Made by a program: the position numbers and the translations under genes. This document shows, in pieces, positions 35,889 to 42,815 of a DNA stretch of 64,000 bases. Each line of letters begins with the position of its first letter. Position 1 is the stretch's first letter. Below the pieces are notes generated by a model. It ran no database searches, was not told the DNA's origin, and was given only the letters and a program-made list of their open reading frames with translations. Origin of the DNA: Frateuria_A sp051900415 (GTDB lineage Bacteria > Pseudomonadota > Gammaproteobacteria > Xanthomonadales > Rhodanobacteraceae); the NCBI RefSeq assembly GCF_051900415.1, contig NZ_JBHZGL010000007.1:62001-126000 (forward strand). The letters run 5' to 3'.

Positions 35889-38116
35889 ATGCCGCCGGCG
35901 CGCACGCGGCGTGGCTGCATCCGCGCCTCGCCGCGCAGGTGATCCGGCCGCGACGCGACGGCCGAGCGGAAATCGCGCTGCGGGTGGAAGGGCTCACCGA
36001 CCCACGCCAGGTGCTGCGCCTGGACGAGCGCCTGCATGCCCTGCCGGGCGTAGCCCGCGTGGCGATCGATGCCCGCGCGCAGCGTGCGCGCGTCGTGTGG
36101 AACCCTGACCGCCTGGGCCTGCCGCAACTGCTCGACGCCTTTGGTGCCGAGCAGTGCAGCGCGCGGCCGCTGCGCCGCGAACACATCGACGATGCGCGCA
36201 GCGGCGAAGCCAACGACGCCCTCAAGCGCCTGCTGGTCGCCGGCATGTGCGCCATGCAGGTGATGACCTATGCCTTCGTCATGTACATCGGCGTGGTCGA
36301 TTTCGTCGATTTCACCACGCGCGGGCTGTTCCGCTGGCTGAGCCTGCTCACCACCGCGCCGGTGGTCGCCTATTCGGCGCAACCGTTCCTCCTCGGCGCC
36401 TGGCGCGAAGTGCGCACGCGCCGGCTCGGCGTGAACCTCACCGTGTCGCTGGCCGTGGTGTTGACCTTCGGCGCCAGCGTGTGGAGCACCGTACGCGGGC
36501 ACGGCGAGATCTACTTCGATTCGGTCAGCATGTTCGTGTTCCTGCTGCTGGCCGCGCGCCACGTCGAACTGCGCGCCCGCCATGCCAGCGGTGCGCTGGG
36601 CGAGGCCGCGCAGGACGCCACCCCGCTGCTGGCCGAGCGTCGCCGCGCCGACGGCAGCCTGGAGACCGTGCCCGCGCTGGAACTGGTGCCCGGCGATTGC
36701 GTGCGCATTGCCGAAGGCGGCACCGTGCCGGCCGACGGCGTGCTGGAAAGCGACGCCGTCGAGGTCGACGAGGCCTTGCTGTCGGGCGAATCGCGTCCGC
36801 GCCGGCGCCAGCGCGGCGAGCGCCTGGTCGCAGGTTCCGTGGTGCTGGGCAGCCCGGCCGAACTGCGCGTGGAGCACAGCGGCGATGACACCACCGCCGC
36901 GCGCCTGGGCCAGCTGGCCGGCCGCGCGCGCCAGGCGCGGCCCGGTGACGACGCCGCCGACCGCGAGGCCACGCGCTTCGTGCTGCGCGTGCTGGTGCTG
37001 ACCCTGCTCACCGCGCTGGCCTGGCTATGGCTCGACCGCACGCGCGCGTTCGATACAGCGGTGGCCGTACTGGTGGTCGCCTGTCCCTGCGCCTTCGCGC
37101 TGACGCGGCCTGCGGCGGTCACCCGCGCGCTCGCGGTGCTCGCCGGGCGCGGCGTGCTGGTGACCGAACCGGCCGCGCTCGACACCCTCGCCCGCGTCGA
37201 CTACGCCTTGTTCGACAAGACCGGCACGCTGACCACGCCCTGGCTGGAGCCGGACGCGATCGAGCCGCTGCGCGACGGCCTGGCGCCGACACAGGCGTTG
37301 CGCCTGGCTGCCGCGCTGGCGCGCGAGAGCACCCATCCGCTGGCCATGGCGCTGGCCGCCGCGTGGACAGGAGACACACCACCGGCGCGGGATCTCAAAG
37401 TCACCGCCGCCGCCGGGATCGGTGCCGAGGTGGAGGGCCGCGCATTGCGCCTGGGCCGCCCCGACTTCGCGTTGGCGCCGAGCGGTTGCGCCGCGCCGGC
37501 CAGCGCCGCCGTCACGCTGATGCTGGCCGACCTTGATGGCCCGCTGGCCGCCTTCCACATCAGCGAAGCGCCGTGCAGCGACGCCGCCGCCACGCTGCAG
37601 GCGCTGCGCGGCGAGGGCATCGTCACCGTGCTCGCCAGCGGGGATACCCGCGCCCGCGTGGCGCCCGTCGCCAACGCGCTGGGCGTCAAGCGCTGGGCCG
37701 GACGCCAGTCGCCTGCCGACAAGCTCGCGCTGCTGCAGGTGGCGCGCGTGCAGGGCCAGGTCACGTTGGCCGTCGGCGATGGCAGCAACGACGCCCCGGC
37801 GCTTGCCGGCGCGGATGTCTCTGCCGTGCTCGCCTCCGGCACCGACCTGGCGCAGGCGCATGCCGACCTGCTGCTCCCCCGCGGACGCCTGGACGGCCTG
37901 CTGCAGGCCCGCCACGTCGCCCGCCAGCTCGCCCACGTGGTGGCGCAGGGCCGGCGCTGGTCGCTGGCCTACAACCTTCTCGCAGTGCCGTTCGCCGCGG
38001 CCGGACTGGTGCCACCGTGGCTGGCGGCGATCGGCATGTCGGTCAGCTCGCTGCTGGTCGTGCTCAATGGCCTGCGCGTGGGCCGCGCACCCGTCCGCCC
38101 GGCGCTGCGCGCATGA
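35885..38116 (+). CDS. ccoI: copper-transporting P1B ATPase for cbb3 assembly
   Basis: A 743-aa P-type ATPase of the CcoI/FixI branch, which exports copper needed for CuB insertion. The translocation motif is ACPCAFAL (CPC 400-402). The phosphorylation site is DKTGT (444-448), the nucleotide-domain HP is in ESTHPLAM, and the hinge is GDGSNDAPAL. The actuator motif is SGES instead of TGES. An HMA-like fold is recognisable at about 26-92, but its CxxC copper site is absent. The start overlaps the preceding small gene (ATGA), and the stop overlaps ccoS. Confidence 0.93.
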   Translation: MNAAGAHAAWLHPRLAAQVIRPRRDGRAEIALRVEGLTDPRQVLRLDERLHALPGVARVAIDARAQRARVVWNPDRLGLPQLLDAFGAEQCSARPLRREHIDDARSGEANDALKRLLVAGMCAMQVMTYAFVMYIGVVDFVDFTTRGLFRWLSLLTTAPVVAYSAQPFLLGAWREVRTRRLGVNLTVSLAVVLTFGASVWSTVRGHGEIYFDSVSMFVFLLLAARHVELRARHASGALGEAAQDATPLLAERRRADGSLETVPALELVPGDCVRIAEGGTVPADGVLESDAVEVDEALLSGESRPRRRQRGERLVAGSVVLGSPAELRVEHSGDDTTAARLGQLAGRARQARPGDDAADREATRFVLRVLVLTLLTALAWLWLDRTRAFDTAVAVLVVACPCAFALTRPAAVTRALAVLAGRGVLVTEPAALDTLARVDYALFDKTGTLTTPWLEPDAIEPLRDGLAPTQALRLAAALARESTHPLAMALAAAWTGDTPPARDLKVTAAAGIGAEVEGRALRLGRPDFALAPSGCAAPASAAVTLMLADLDGPLAAFHISEAPCSDAAATLQALRGEGIVTVLASGDTRARVAPVANALGVKRWAGRQSPADKLALLQVARVQGQVTLAVGDGSNDAPALAGADVSAVLASGTDLAQAHADLLLPRGRLDGLLQARHVARQLAHVVAQGRRWSLAYNLLAVPFAAAGLVPPWLAAIGMSVSSLLVVLNGLRVGRAPVRPALRA

Positions 38117-38325
38117 ACATCCTGCTGGTGCTGATCCCGGTCACCGGCCTGGTCGTGCTGATCGCCGTGGCGCTGTTCTTCTGGGCCGCCAACCACCAGC
38201 AGTTCGACGACCTGGACAGCCCCGCCGTGCTGCCGCTGATGGAGGACGAACCCGTCCCCGGCCAGGCCGACGACGCGGCGCCGCAGGATTCCGCTTCCCC
38301 CGGTAGCAAAGGAGACACCCCGTGA
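38113..38325 (+). CDS. ccoS: cbb3 oxidase maturation protein CcoS
   Basis: A 70-aa protein with one N-terminal helix (MNILLVLIPVTGLVVLIAVA) followed by the conserved CcoS run FFWAANHQQFDDLDSPA. An acidic tail completes it. CcoS is required for cofactor insertion into cbb3 oxidase in characterised bacteria. It overlaps ccoI (ATGA) and azurin (GTGA). Confidence 0.93.
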   Translation: MNILLVLIPVTGLVVLIAVALFFWAANHQQFDDLDSPAVLPLMEDEPVPGQADDAAPQDSASPGSKGDTP

Positions 38326-38774
38326 AACGTCGTCTGTTCGCTTTCGCCCTGCTTGGCCTGGCCGCCGCGCCGACCTGGGCCGCATCCAACTGCTCGACCA
38401 CCATCCAGGGCAACGACGCCATGCAGTTCGACCAGAAGTCGATCGTGGTGCCCAACACCTGCAAGCAGTTCACCGTGACGCTCACGCACGTGGGCAAGCT
38501 GCCCAAGGCCGCGATGGGCCACAACTTCGTGGTGTCCAAAACCTCCGACGAGCCGGGCGTCGTCGCCGACGGTGCCAAGGCCGGCATCGACAACGACTAC
38601 CTGAAGCCCGGCGACAGCCGCGTCATCGCGCACACCAGGATCATCGGCGGTGGCGAGAGCGACTCGACCACCTTCAAGGTCGACGCGCTCAAGCCTGGCC
38701 AGGACTACGAGTTCTTCTGCTCGTTCCCGGGCCACGCCGCGCTGATGAAGGGCACGATCAGCCGCGCCAAGTAA
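38322..38774 (+). CDS. azu: azurin
   Basis: A 150-aa periplasmic type 1 copper protein. The signal peptide is about 20 residues (ending PTWA). The copper ligands are H67 (MGHNFVV) and Cys133-His138-Met142 in FFCSFPGHAALMKG, and the Cys24/Cys47 pair should form the family disulphide. It carries electrons to nitrite reductase or cbb3 oxidase. The start is GTG, overlapping the ccoS stop as GTGA. This makes azurin the last gene of the Fnr-controlled cco operon, which is unusual and ties it directly to oxidase expression. Confidence 0.95.
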   Translation: MKRRLFAFALLGLAAAPTWAASNCSTTIQGNDAMQFDQKSIVVPNTCKQFTVTLTHVGKLPKAAMGHNFVVSKTSDEPGVVADGAKAGIDNDYLKPGDSRVIAHTRIIGGGESDSTTFKVDALKPGQDYEFFCSFPGHAALMKGTISRAK

Positions 38775-38826
38775 AATGAAACCGCCGTGCCGCGGGCCGC
38801 CCGCGGCACGGCCCACCGGCAGAGAC

Positions 38827-39231
38827 ATGCGCGATACCACGCTTGACGAATCCGCGATCGCCCGCCTGGTCGACCGCTTCTACGACAAGGTCACCGCCGA
38901 CGCGGTGATCGGCCCGGTGTTCAACGTCGTCGTGCACGACTGGCCCGAGCACAAGCGCCTGCTCACCCGCTTCTGGTGCTCGGTGGCGCTGGGCGCGGCG
39001 AGCTACCGCGGCAACCCGATGGCGATGCACCGCCCGCTGCCGATCCGCGCCGAACACTTCGACCACTGGCTTGCGCTGTGGCGCGCCACCTGCGCCGATG
39101 AGCTGGACGAGGCCAGCGCGCAGCAGATGGTCGACTACGCCGAGCGCATCGGCCGCAGCCTGAAATACGGCCTGGGCTTGAACCCCGACGCCCGCGGTAT
39201 TGGCGTGCCGTTGATTTCCGTCCGCCGCTGA
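38827..39231 (+). CDS. group III truncated haemoglobin
   Basis: A 134-aa trHb3 (TrHbP type) protein. Visible marks are IARLVDRFYDKV, the conserved PVF on helix B-E, a DWPEHKRLLTRFW stretch, and the proximal-His region MHRPLPIRAEHFDHWLALW. Group III globins often accompany nitrite reductase and are proposed to deal with NO or oxygen. The start at 38827 is preferred; an ATG at 38776 would add 17 residues reading through a strong hairpin (CCGTGCCGCGG with CCGCGGCACGG, about 38787-38813). It follows azu by 52 bp. Confidence 0.88.
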   Translation: MRDTTLDESAIARLVDRFYDKVTADAVIGPVFNVVVHDWPEHKRLLTRFWCSVALGAASYRGNPMAMHRPLPIRAEHFDHWLALWRATCADELDEASAQQMVDYAERIGRSLKYGLGLNPDARGIGVPLISVRR

Positions 39232-39304
39232 TCTGCCAGCAGGCGCGCGCCTGTGCGCTGTCGTGGTTTTCGTTTTTTTCAGGAACGCGGAGCCGCGCGC
39301 TCCG

Positions 39305-39467
39305 CCCTCCCCCATCCGCCTGTCGGCACCTTCCCCCGTAAACGGGGGAAGGCTCACTTGGGGGATTGCCGGGTGAGTTCAGCCATCGCAAGACGCGCGC
39401 ACCGGATCCTTGCCCGCCTGCGGGGGAAGGTGCCCGATCTGCCGGCGCAGGAGCGCCGGCAGATCGG
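39305..39467. repeat. CCCCCATCCGCC element and a strong palindrome
   Basis: The 322-bp gap 39232-39553 holds no gene. At about 39305-39360 is a CCCCCATCCGCC/CGGCACCTTCCCCC intergenic element. At 39435-39467, GATCTGCCGGCG and CGCCGGCAGATC form a 12-bp stem that could terminate the tpx or globin transcripts. Confidence 0.65.
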
Positions 39468-39553
39468 CAAAGCTGGCCCCTAAAAGGGGCGAGCGCATGG
39501 ATGGCGCGAGTGAGGGCGGATGGGGATGTCTTGCGAAAAGCTGCCGGGTTCCG

Positions 39554-40054
39554 TCAGCCCAGTGCCGCGAGCGCCGCGTCGTAGTCCGGCTCGTGCGTGA
39601 GCTCATCGACCAGCTGCGCGTGCAGCACGCGGTTGTCCGCATCCAGCACCACCACCGCACGCGCCGCCACCCCGGCCAGCGGCCCGGTGGTGAGCGCCAC
39701 GCCGTAGTCGACCAGGAACTCCCGCCCGCGCATGGTCGAAAGCGTCACCACCCGCTCCAGCCCCTCCGCGCCGCAGAAGCGCGACTGCGCGAACGGCAGG
39801 TCGGCCGAGATGCACAGCACCACCGTGTTGGAAAGCTTCGCGGCCATCTCGTTGAAGCGGCGCACCGAGGTGGCGCACACGCCGGTGTCGATGCTGGGGA
39901 AGATGTTGAGCACCTTGCGCTGCCCCGCATAGCTGGACAGCGCCACGTCCGCCAGGCTCTTGCCGACCAGCGTGAACGCCGGCGCCTGCGCGCCCTTGGC
40001 CGGGAAGTTCCCGTTGACCTCGACCGGCTCGCCCTTGAACTTCACTTGCGACAT
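39554..40054 (-). CDS. tpx: thiol peroxidase
   Basis: A 166-aa atypical two-Cys peroxiredoxin of the Tpx type, reducing peroxides with thioredoxin. The peroxidatic Cys60 is in SIDTGVCATSVRRFNE, and the resolving Cys94 in SRFCGAEGLE. Length and spacing match E. coli Tpx (Cys61/Cys95). Start 40054 gives MSQVKFKGEPVEVNG. It lies 24 bp downstream of a frameshifted membrane-protein gene that has an Fnr-like box, so tpx is probably induced at low oxygen through the same transcript. Confidence 0.95.
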   Translation of the reverse strand: MSQVKFKGEPVEVNGNFPAKGAQAPAFTLVGKSLADVALSSYAGQRKVLNIFPSIDTGVCATSVRRFNEMAAKLSNTVVLCISADLPFAQSRFCGAEGLERVVTLSTMRGREFLVDYGVALTTGPLAGVAARAVVVLDADNRVLHAQLVDELTHEPDYDAALAALG

Positions 40055-40078
40055 GACGCTTTCTCCTAGTGGTGAGAC

Positions 40079-40514
40079 CTACAAGTAGAACATGGTCTTG
40101 GCCAGGAACACGATGCCGATCATCAAGGCCAGCACCACGCGGTGGGTATGGCGGAAGCGGCACACGCTCATGCGCCCGCGCGCGCCGGCCCACACGGCGT
40201 TGACGAACCCCCAGCACGGCGAACGCCAGCGTCACCTTGAGCAGCAGGAATCCACCGAAGCGCGTGCCGACACAGGCGATGCCGTCGCAGCGGATGTCGA
40301 ACAGCATGCCGCCGCTCAGGAAAAGCAGTAGCACCACGACCGGCATGAAGCGGCGCACGCGCGCCATCACCGCCTGTTCGATGGTGGCCATCGTCGCGGC
40401 GTCGAAGCGCTTGTGCAGGCCTTCCAGCACCAGCACTTCGAACGCGGCCGCGCCGACGAACACGATCGCGCAACTCAGGTGGAGCAGCAGGATCCAGGGA
40501 TACCAGGTGGCCAT
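40079..40514 (-). pseudogene. small four-helix membrane protein, frameshifted
   Basis: From 40514 the frame encodes MATWYPWILLLHLSCAIVFV and two more hydrophobic segments, then loses sense after LAFAVLG. Removing one base from the five-C run at 40208-40212 (G-run on the coding strand) restores a 144-aa protein. Its tail reads FVNAVWAGARGRMSVCRF and closes with a last helix, MIGIVFLAKTMFYL, stopping at 40079. The span 40079-40514 is 436 bp, one more than a multiple of three. The CopD/DUF2269-like helix pattern suggests a haem or copper membrane protein, but this is tentative. It could be a sequencing error. Confidence 0.75.
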
Positions 40515-40573
40515 GTGCGGCCCTCGCAGAATGTCGGCTGCTCGCAGCTTGCGCCGGCCCGGCGGCCGGGGCC

Positions 40574-40587
40574 ATGACCTGTATCAG
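40574..40587 (-). promoter_or_regulatory. Fnr/Anr-like box for the membrane gene-tpx unit
   Basis: ATGACCTGTATCAG is an imperfect palindrome of two TGAY/RTCA half-sites. Centre at -41.5 gives a start near 40539 and a 25-nt leader to 40514, matching the geometry of the stronger boxes in this island. Confidence 0.55.
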
Positions 40588-40600
40588 TGCGGGTTCGTCG

Positions 40601-40905
40601 CAAGGCCTCCCCCATCCGCCCTTCGGGCACCTTCCCCCGTGGAACGGGGGAAGGATCCAACTCCACGCCAGGCCGACGCTCCTCGCGGGACCCGCTACCG
40701 CGCGGGAAGGATCCAACCACCGCTTAGCGAGACACGCTACCGATCCTTCCTCCGCGCGCGGGGGAAGGTGCCCGAAGGGCGGATGGGGGAAGCCTCGCCG
40801 AGCACTTGAAGCATCGCCGAAAGCACCTGCTCCGTACGCTCAAGCACCTCATGTTCCAGGCACATCGACACCGCCACGCATTGCCGACCCTCCTCGAGCG
40901 TCACG
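40601..40905. repeat. CCCCCATCCGCC elements and tandem copy of the DUF559 3' end
   Basis: In the 391-bp gap 40515-40905, an element lies at about 40601-40652. From 40737 to 40905 the sequence duplicates 40906-41074 with a 169-bp period. It includes GGGGGAAGCCTCGCCGAGCA and GCATCGCCGAAAGCACCTG, meaning the last third of the neighbouring DUF559 gene plus an inverted CCCCCATCCGCC element. The period is not a multiple of three, so the copy is out of frame. Confidence 0.75.
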
Positions 40906-41298
40906 CTACCGATCCTTCCCCCGCGCGCGGGGGAAGGTGCCCGGAGGGCGGATGGGGGAAGCCTCGCCGAGCACTTGCAGCATCGCCGAAAGCACCTGCC
41001 CCATACGCTCAAGCACGTCATGGTTCCAGAACCGAAGCACCTGCAGCTCACGCCCTCGTAGCCAGGCGTCACGCGCCCGGTCGGTGGCCGACTCCAGATG
41101 CTGCGAACCGTCCACCTCAACGACCAGTCGTCGCTCGATGCAGATGAAATCCACCACGAACGGCCCCACCGGATGCTGCCGCCGGAACCGGAACCCACCC
41201 AATTGCCGCCTGCGCAGGTGGAACCAGAGCCGTTGCTCGGCTTCGGTCATTTCCCGGCGCAGTGCCGCGGCGGTCGAACGCTTTGCATGCTGACGCAT
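40906..41298 (-). CDS. DUF559 (Vsr-like endonuclease fold) protein
   Basis: A 130-aa protein of the DUF559 family, related to the very-short-patch-repair endonuclease fold; activity is unproven. The core motifs are present: REMTEAEQRLWFHLRRRQLG, FRRQHPVGPFVVDFIC with the acidic active-site residues, and LVVEVDGSQH. After about residue 110 the sequence (LGEASPIRPPGTFPRARGKD) is translated from a CCCCCATCCGCC intergenic repeat, so the original C-terminus has been replaced or extended. The 3' third is tandemly copied just downstream. The start is at 41298. Confidence 0.82.
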   Translation of the reverse strand: MRQHAKRSTAAALRREMTEAEQRLWFHLRRRQLGGFRFRRQHPVGPFVVDFICIERRLVVEVDGSQHLESATDRARDAWLRGRELQVLRFWNHDVLERMGQVLSAMLQVLGEASPIRPPGTFPRARGKDR

Positions 41299-41485
41299 GA
41301 GCCATCCATGGCGGACCCTATCGTCGCAGTGTGAAGTACTCCACTTGCCCGGACTGTCAGCCGGGCACCCGGCCTGGCCGGGAGAAACCCTGCGCCCTCC
41401 GTAAGCCGATCTCTGCGGCCGCTCACTTGCCTCCGCGACCACGGCCAAGGTGCTCACGCGGCGGACGGCGGCTCCTGCCGAAGGG

Positions 41486-42043
41486 TCAACCGCCGGTGGC
41501 CTTGCGCACCGCAGCGACGAACTCGGGATCGGTACGCCCAATGATGTTGGTGCGCGCCACGATGCGTCCCTCCGCATCCAGCAGCAACAACGCGCTGGAG
41601 TGGTTGAACTCGCCATCGGGCAGCTTGCGGTATTGCACGCCGAGCAGCGCGGCGAGCGAGCGGGTGTCCTGCGGCGCGGTGCGCGCCAGCGTCCACCAGC
41701 GCAGGTCGAGCTTATGCGTGGCGGCGTAGCGGCGCAGCGCGGCGATGTCGTCGCGCTCGGGGTCGAAGCTCACCGCCAGCAGGTGCAGGTGGGCCGGCTC
41801 GCCGGCGGCGCGGCGGGTCGCCTTCATCGTGTCGATGATCATCGGGCAGACCATCGTGCAGGAGGTATAGAACATGCTCACGATCTGCGGCGTACCGCGG
41901 CCCGCGGCGAACGGCGCGGCATGGCCGTCCTGGTCGGTGAGCGGCACCGACAGCTGATAGAGCGAATCGGAAGGCAGCGGCGAGGCCGCGTGGGCGGTCG
42001 CGGCCAGAAGCAGGGCGAACAGGATCAGCAGCAGTCGTTTCAC
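41486..42043 (-). CDS. SCO1/SenC family copper chaperone
   Basis: A 185-aa exported thioredoxin-fold protein. The signal peptide is about 19 residues. The copper site is C62 and C66 in TSCTMVCPM with H148 in DGEFNHSS. SCO proteins load CuA or assist copper enzymes; here the position after nirV and nirK suggests a role in copper delivery to nitrite reductase. It ends the nirK-nirV-sco operon: the ATG lies 4 bp past the nirV stop. Confidence 0.92.
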   Translation of the reverse strand: MKRLLLILFALLLAATAHAASPLPSDSLYQLSVPLTDQDGHAAPFAAGRGTPQIVSMFYTSCTMVCPMIIDTMKATRRAAGEPAHLHLLAVSFDPERDDIAALRRYAATHKLDLRWWTLARTAPQDTRSLAALLGVQYRKLPDGEFNHSSALLLLDAEGRIVARTNIIGRTDPEFVAAVRKATGG

Positions 42044-42047
42044 GGGT

Positions 42048-42812
42048 TCACTCCGGCCGGGCGCAGCGGAAGCCCAGGTTGGCGGTGGTATCGGTGGCCT
42101 TAAGCGAAGAGAGCATCGCCACGCGCATCAGCGTGGCGTAGTTCTCTTTCTGCTCCATGGTGATGGCGCCGGCGCCGCAGAACTTGAGCTTGTCGGCGCC
42201 ATCCTGCTCGCGGCTGTCGGCGCTGGTCATCATGGCGTTGAAGTCCTCCACCCACTCCCACACCAGGCCGTTGAGGTCGCGCACGCCGTGGATGTCCGGC
42301 TTGCCGCCGACCGGCGGCAGTGCCTGGCGGGACGGGCGCGCGTACCAGGACAGCACGCGCTCGCGCCACGCCGGGTCGCTGCGTGCGTCGGCACGGGTGG
42401 CGTCCGCCGCGGCAGCGTATTCCCACTCGTACCAGGTCGGCAGGCGGGCGTGCTCGCTCTCGCAGTAGGCCTGCGCGGCGAACCAGCTCACCTGCGTCAC
42501 CGGCTGGCGCGGCAAGGCGTCGGGGCCGAGCTGGTCTGGCGCGGACCACTGGGACAGGTAACGGCCGTCGGCGAACACCGCCGGCACGCGGTCGCGCCGC
42601 CACTCCGGGTGGGCTTTGACGAACGCCAGGAACTCGGCATTGGTCACCGGCTCGGTGCGCAGGCGGAAGGGTTCGAGGACGGCCGGCGCCGTCTTGCCGT
42701 CGGCCGGCAGCACGCTTTCGAAGCGGCCGCCCGGCAGGGGCTTGTAGTCCACTGCCAGGCTCGGCCCTGCCAGCAGCAGGCCGAGCAGTATCAGGGCAAC
42801 GCGCCGGCGCAT
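42048..42812 (-). CDS. nirV: NirV, formylglycine-generating-enzyme-like protein
   Basis: A 254-aa exported protein with an FGE-sulfatase/SUMF1 fold. The signal peptide is MRRRVALILLGLLLAGPSLA. Family blocks include EPVTNAEFLAFVKAHPEW, PVTQVSWFAAQAYCES, RLPTWYEWEYAAAAD, VRDLNGLVWEWVEDF and the terminal LGFRCAR. NirV is found beside nirK in many denitrifiers and is thought to help maturation or periplasmic handling of the enzyme; its reaction is unproven. It follows nirK by 3 bp. Confidence 0.92.
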   Translation of the reverse strand: MRRRVALILLGLLLAGPSLAVDYKPLPGGRFESVLPADGKTAPAVLEPFRLRTEPVTNAEFLAFVKAHPEWRRDRVPAVFADGRYLSQWSAPDQLGPDALPRQPVTQVSWFAAQAYCESEHARLPTWYEWEYAAAADATRADARSDPAWRERVLSWYARPSRQALPPVGGKPDIHGVRDLNGLVWEWVEDFNAMMTSADSREQDGADKLKFCGAGAITMEQKENYATLMRVAMLSSLKATDTTANLGFRCARPE

Positions 42813-42815
42813 CGC

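Noticed and set aside
40601..40970. Possible CRISPR-like tandem array
   Set aside because: It is a single 169-bp duplication containing a dispersed repeat, not short repeats with unique spacers.
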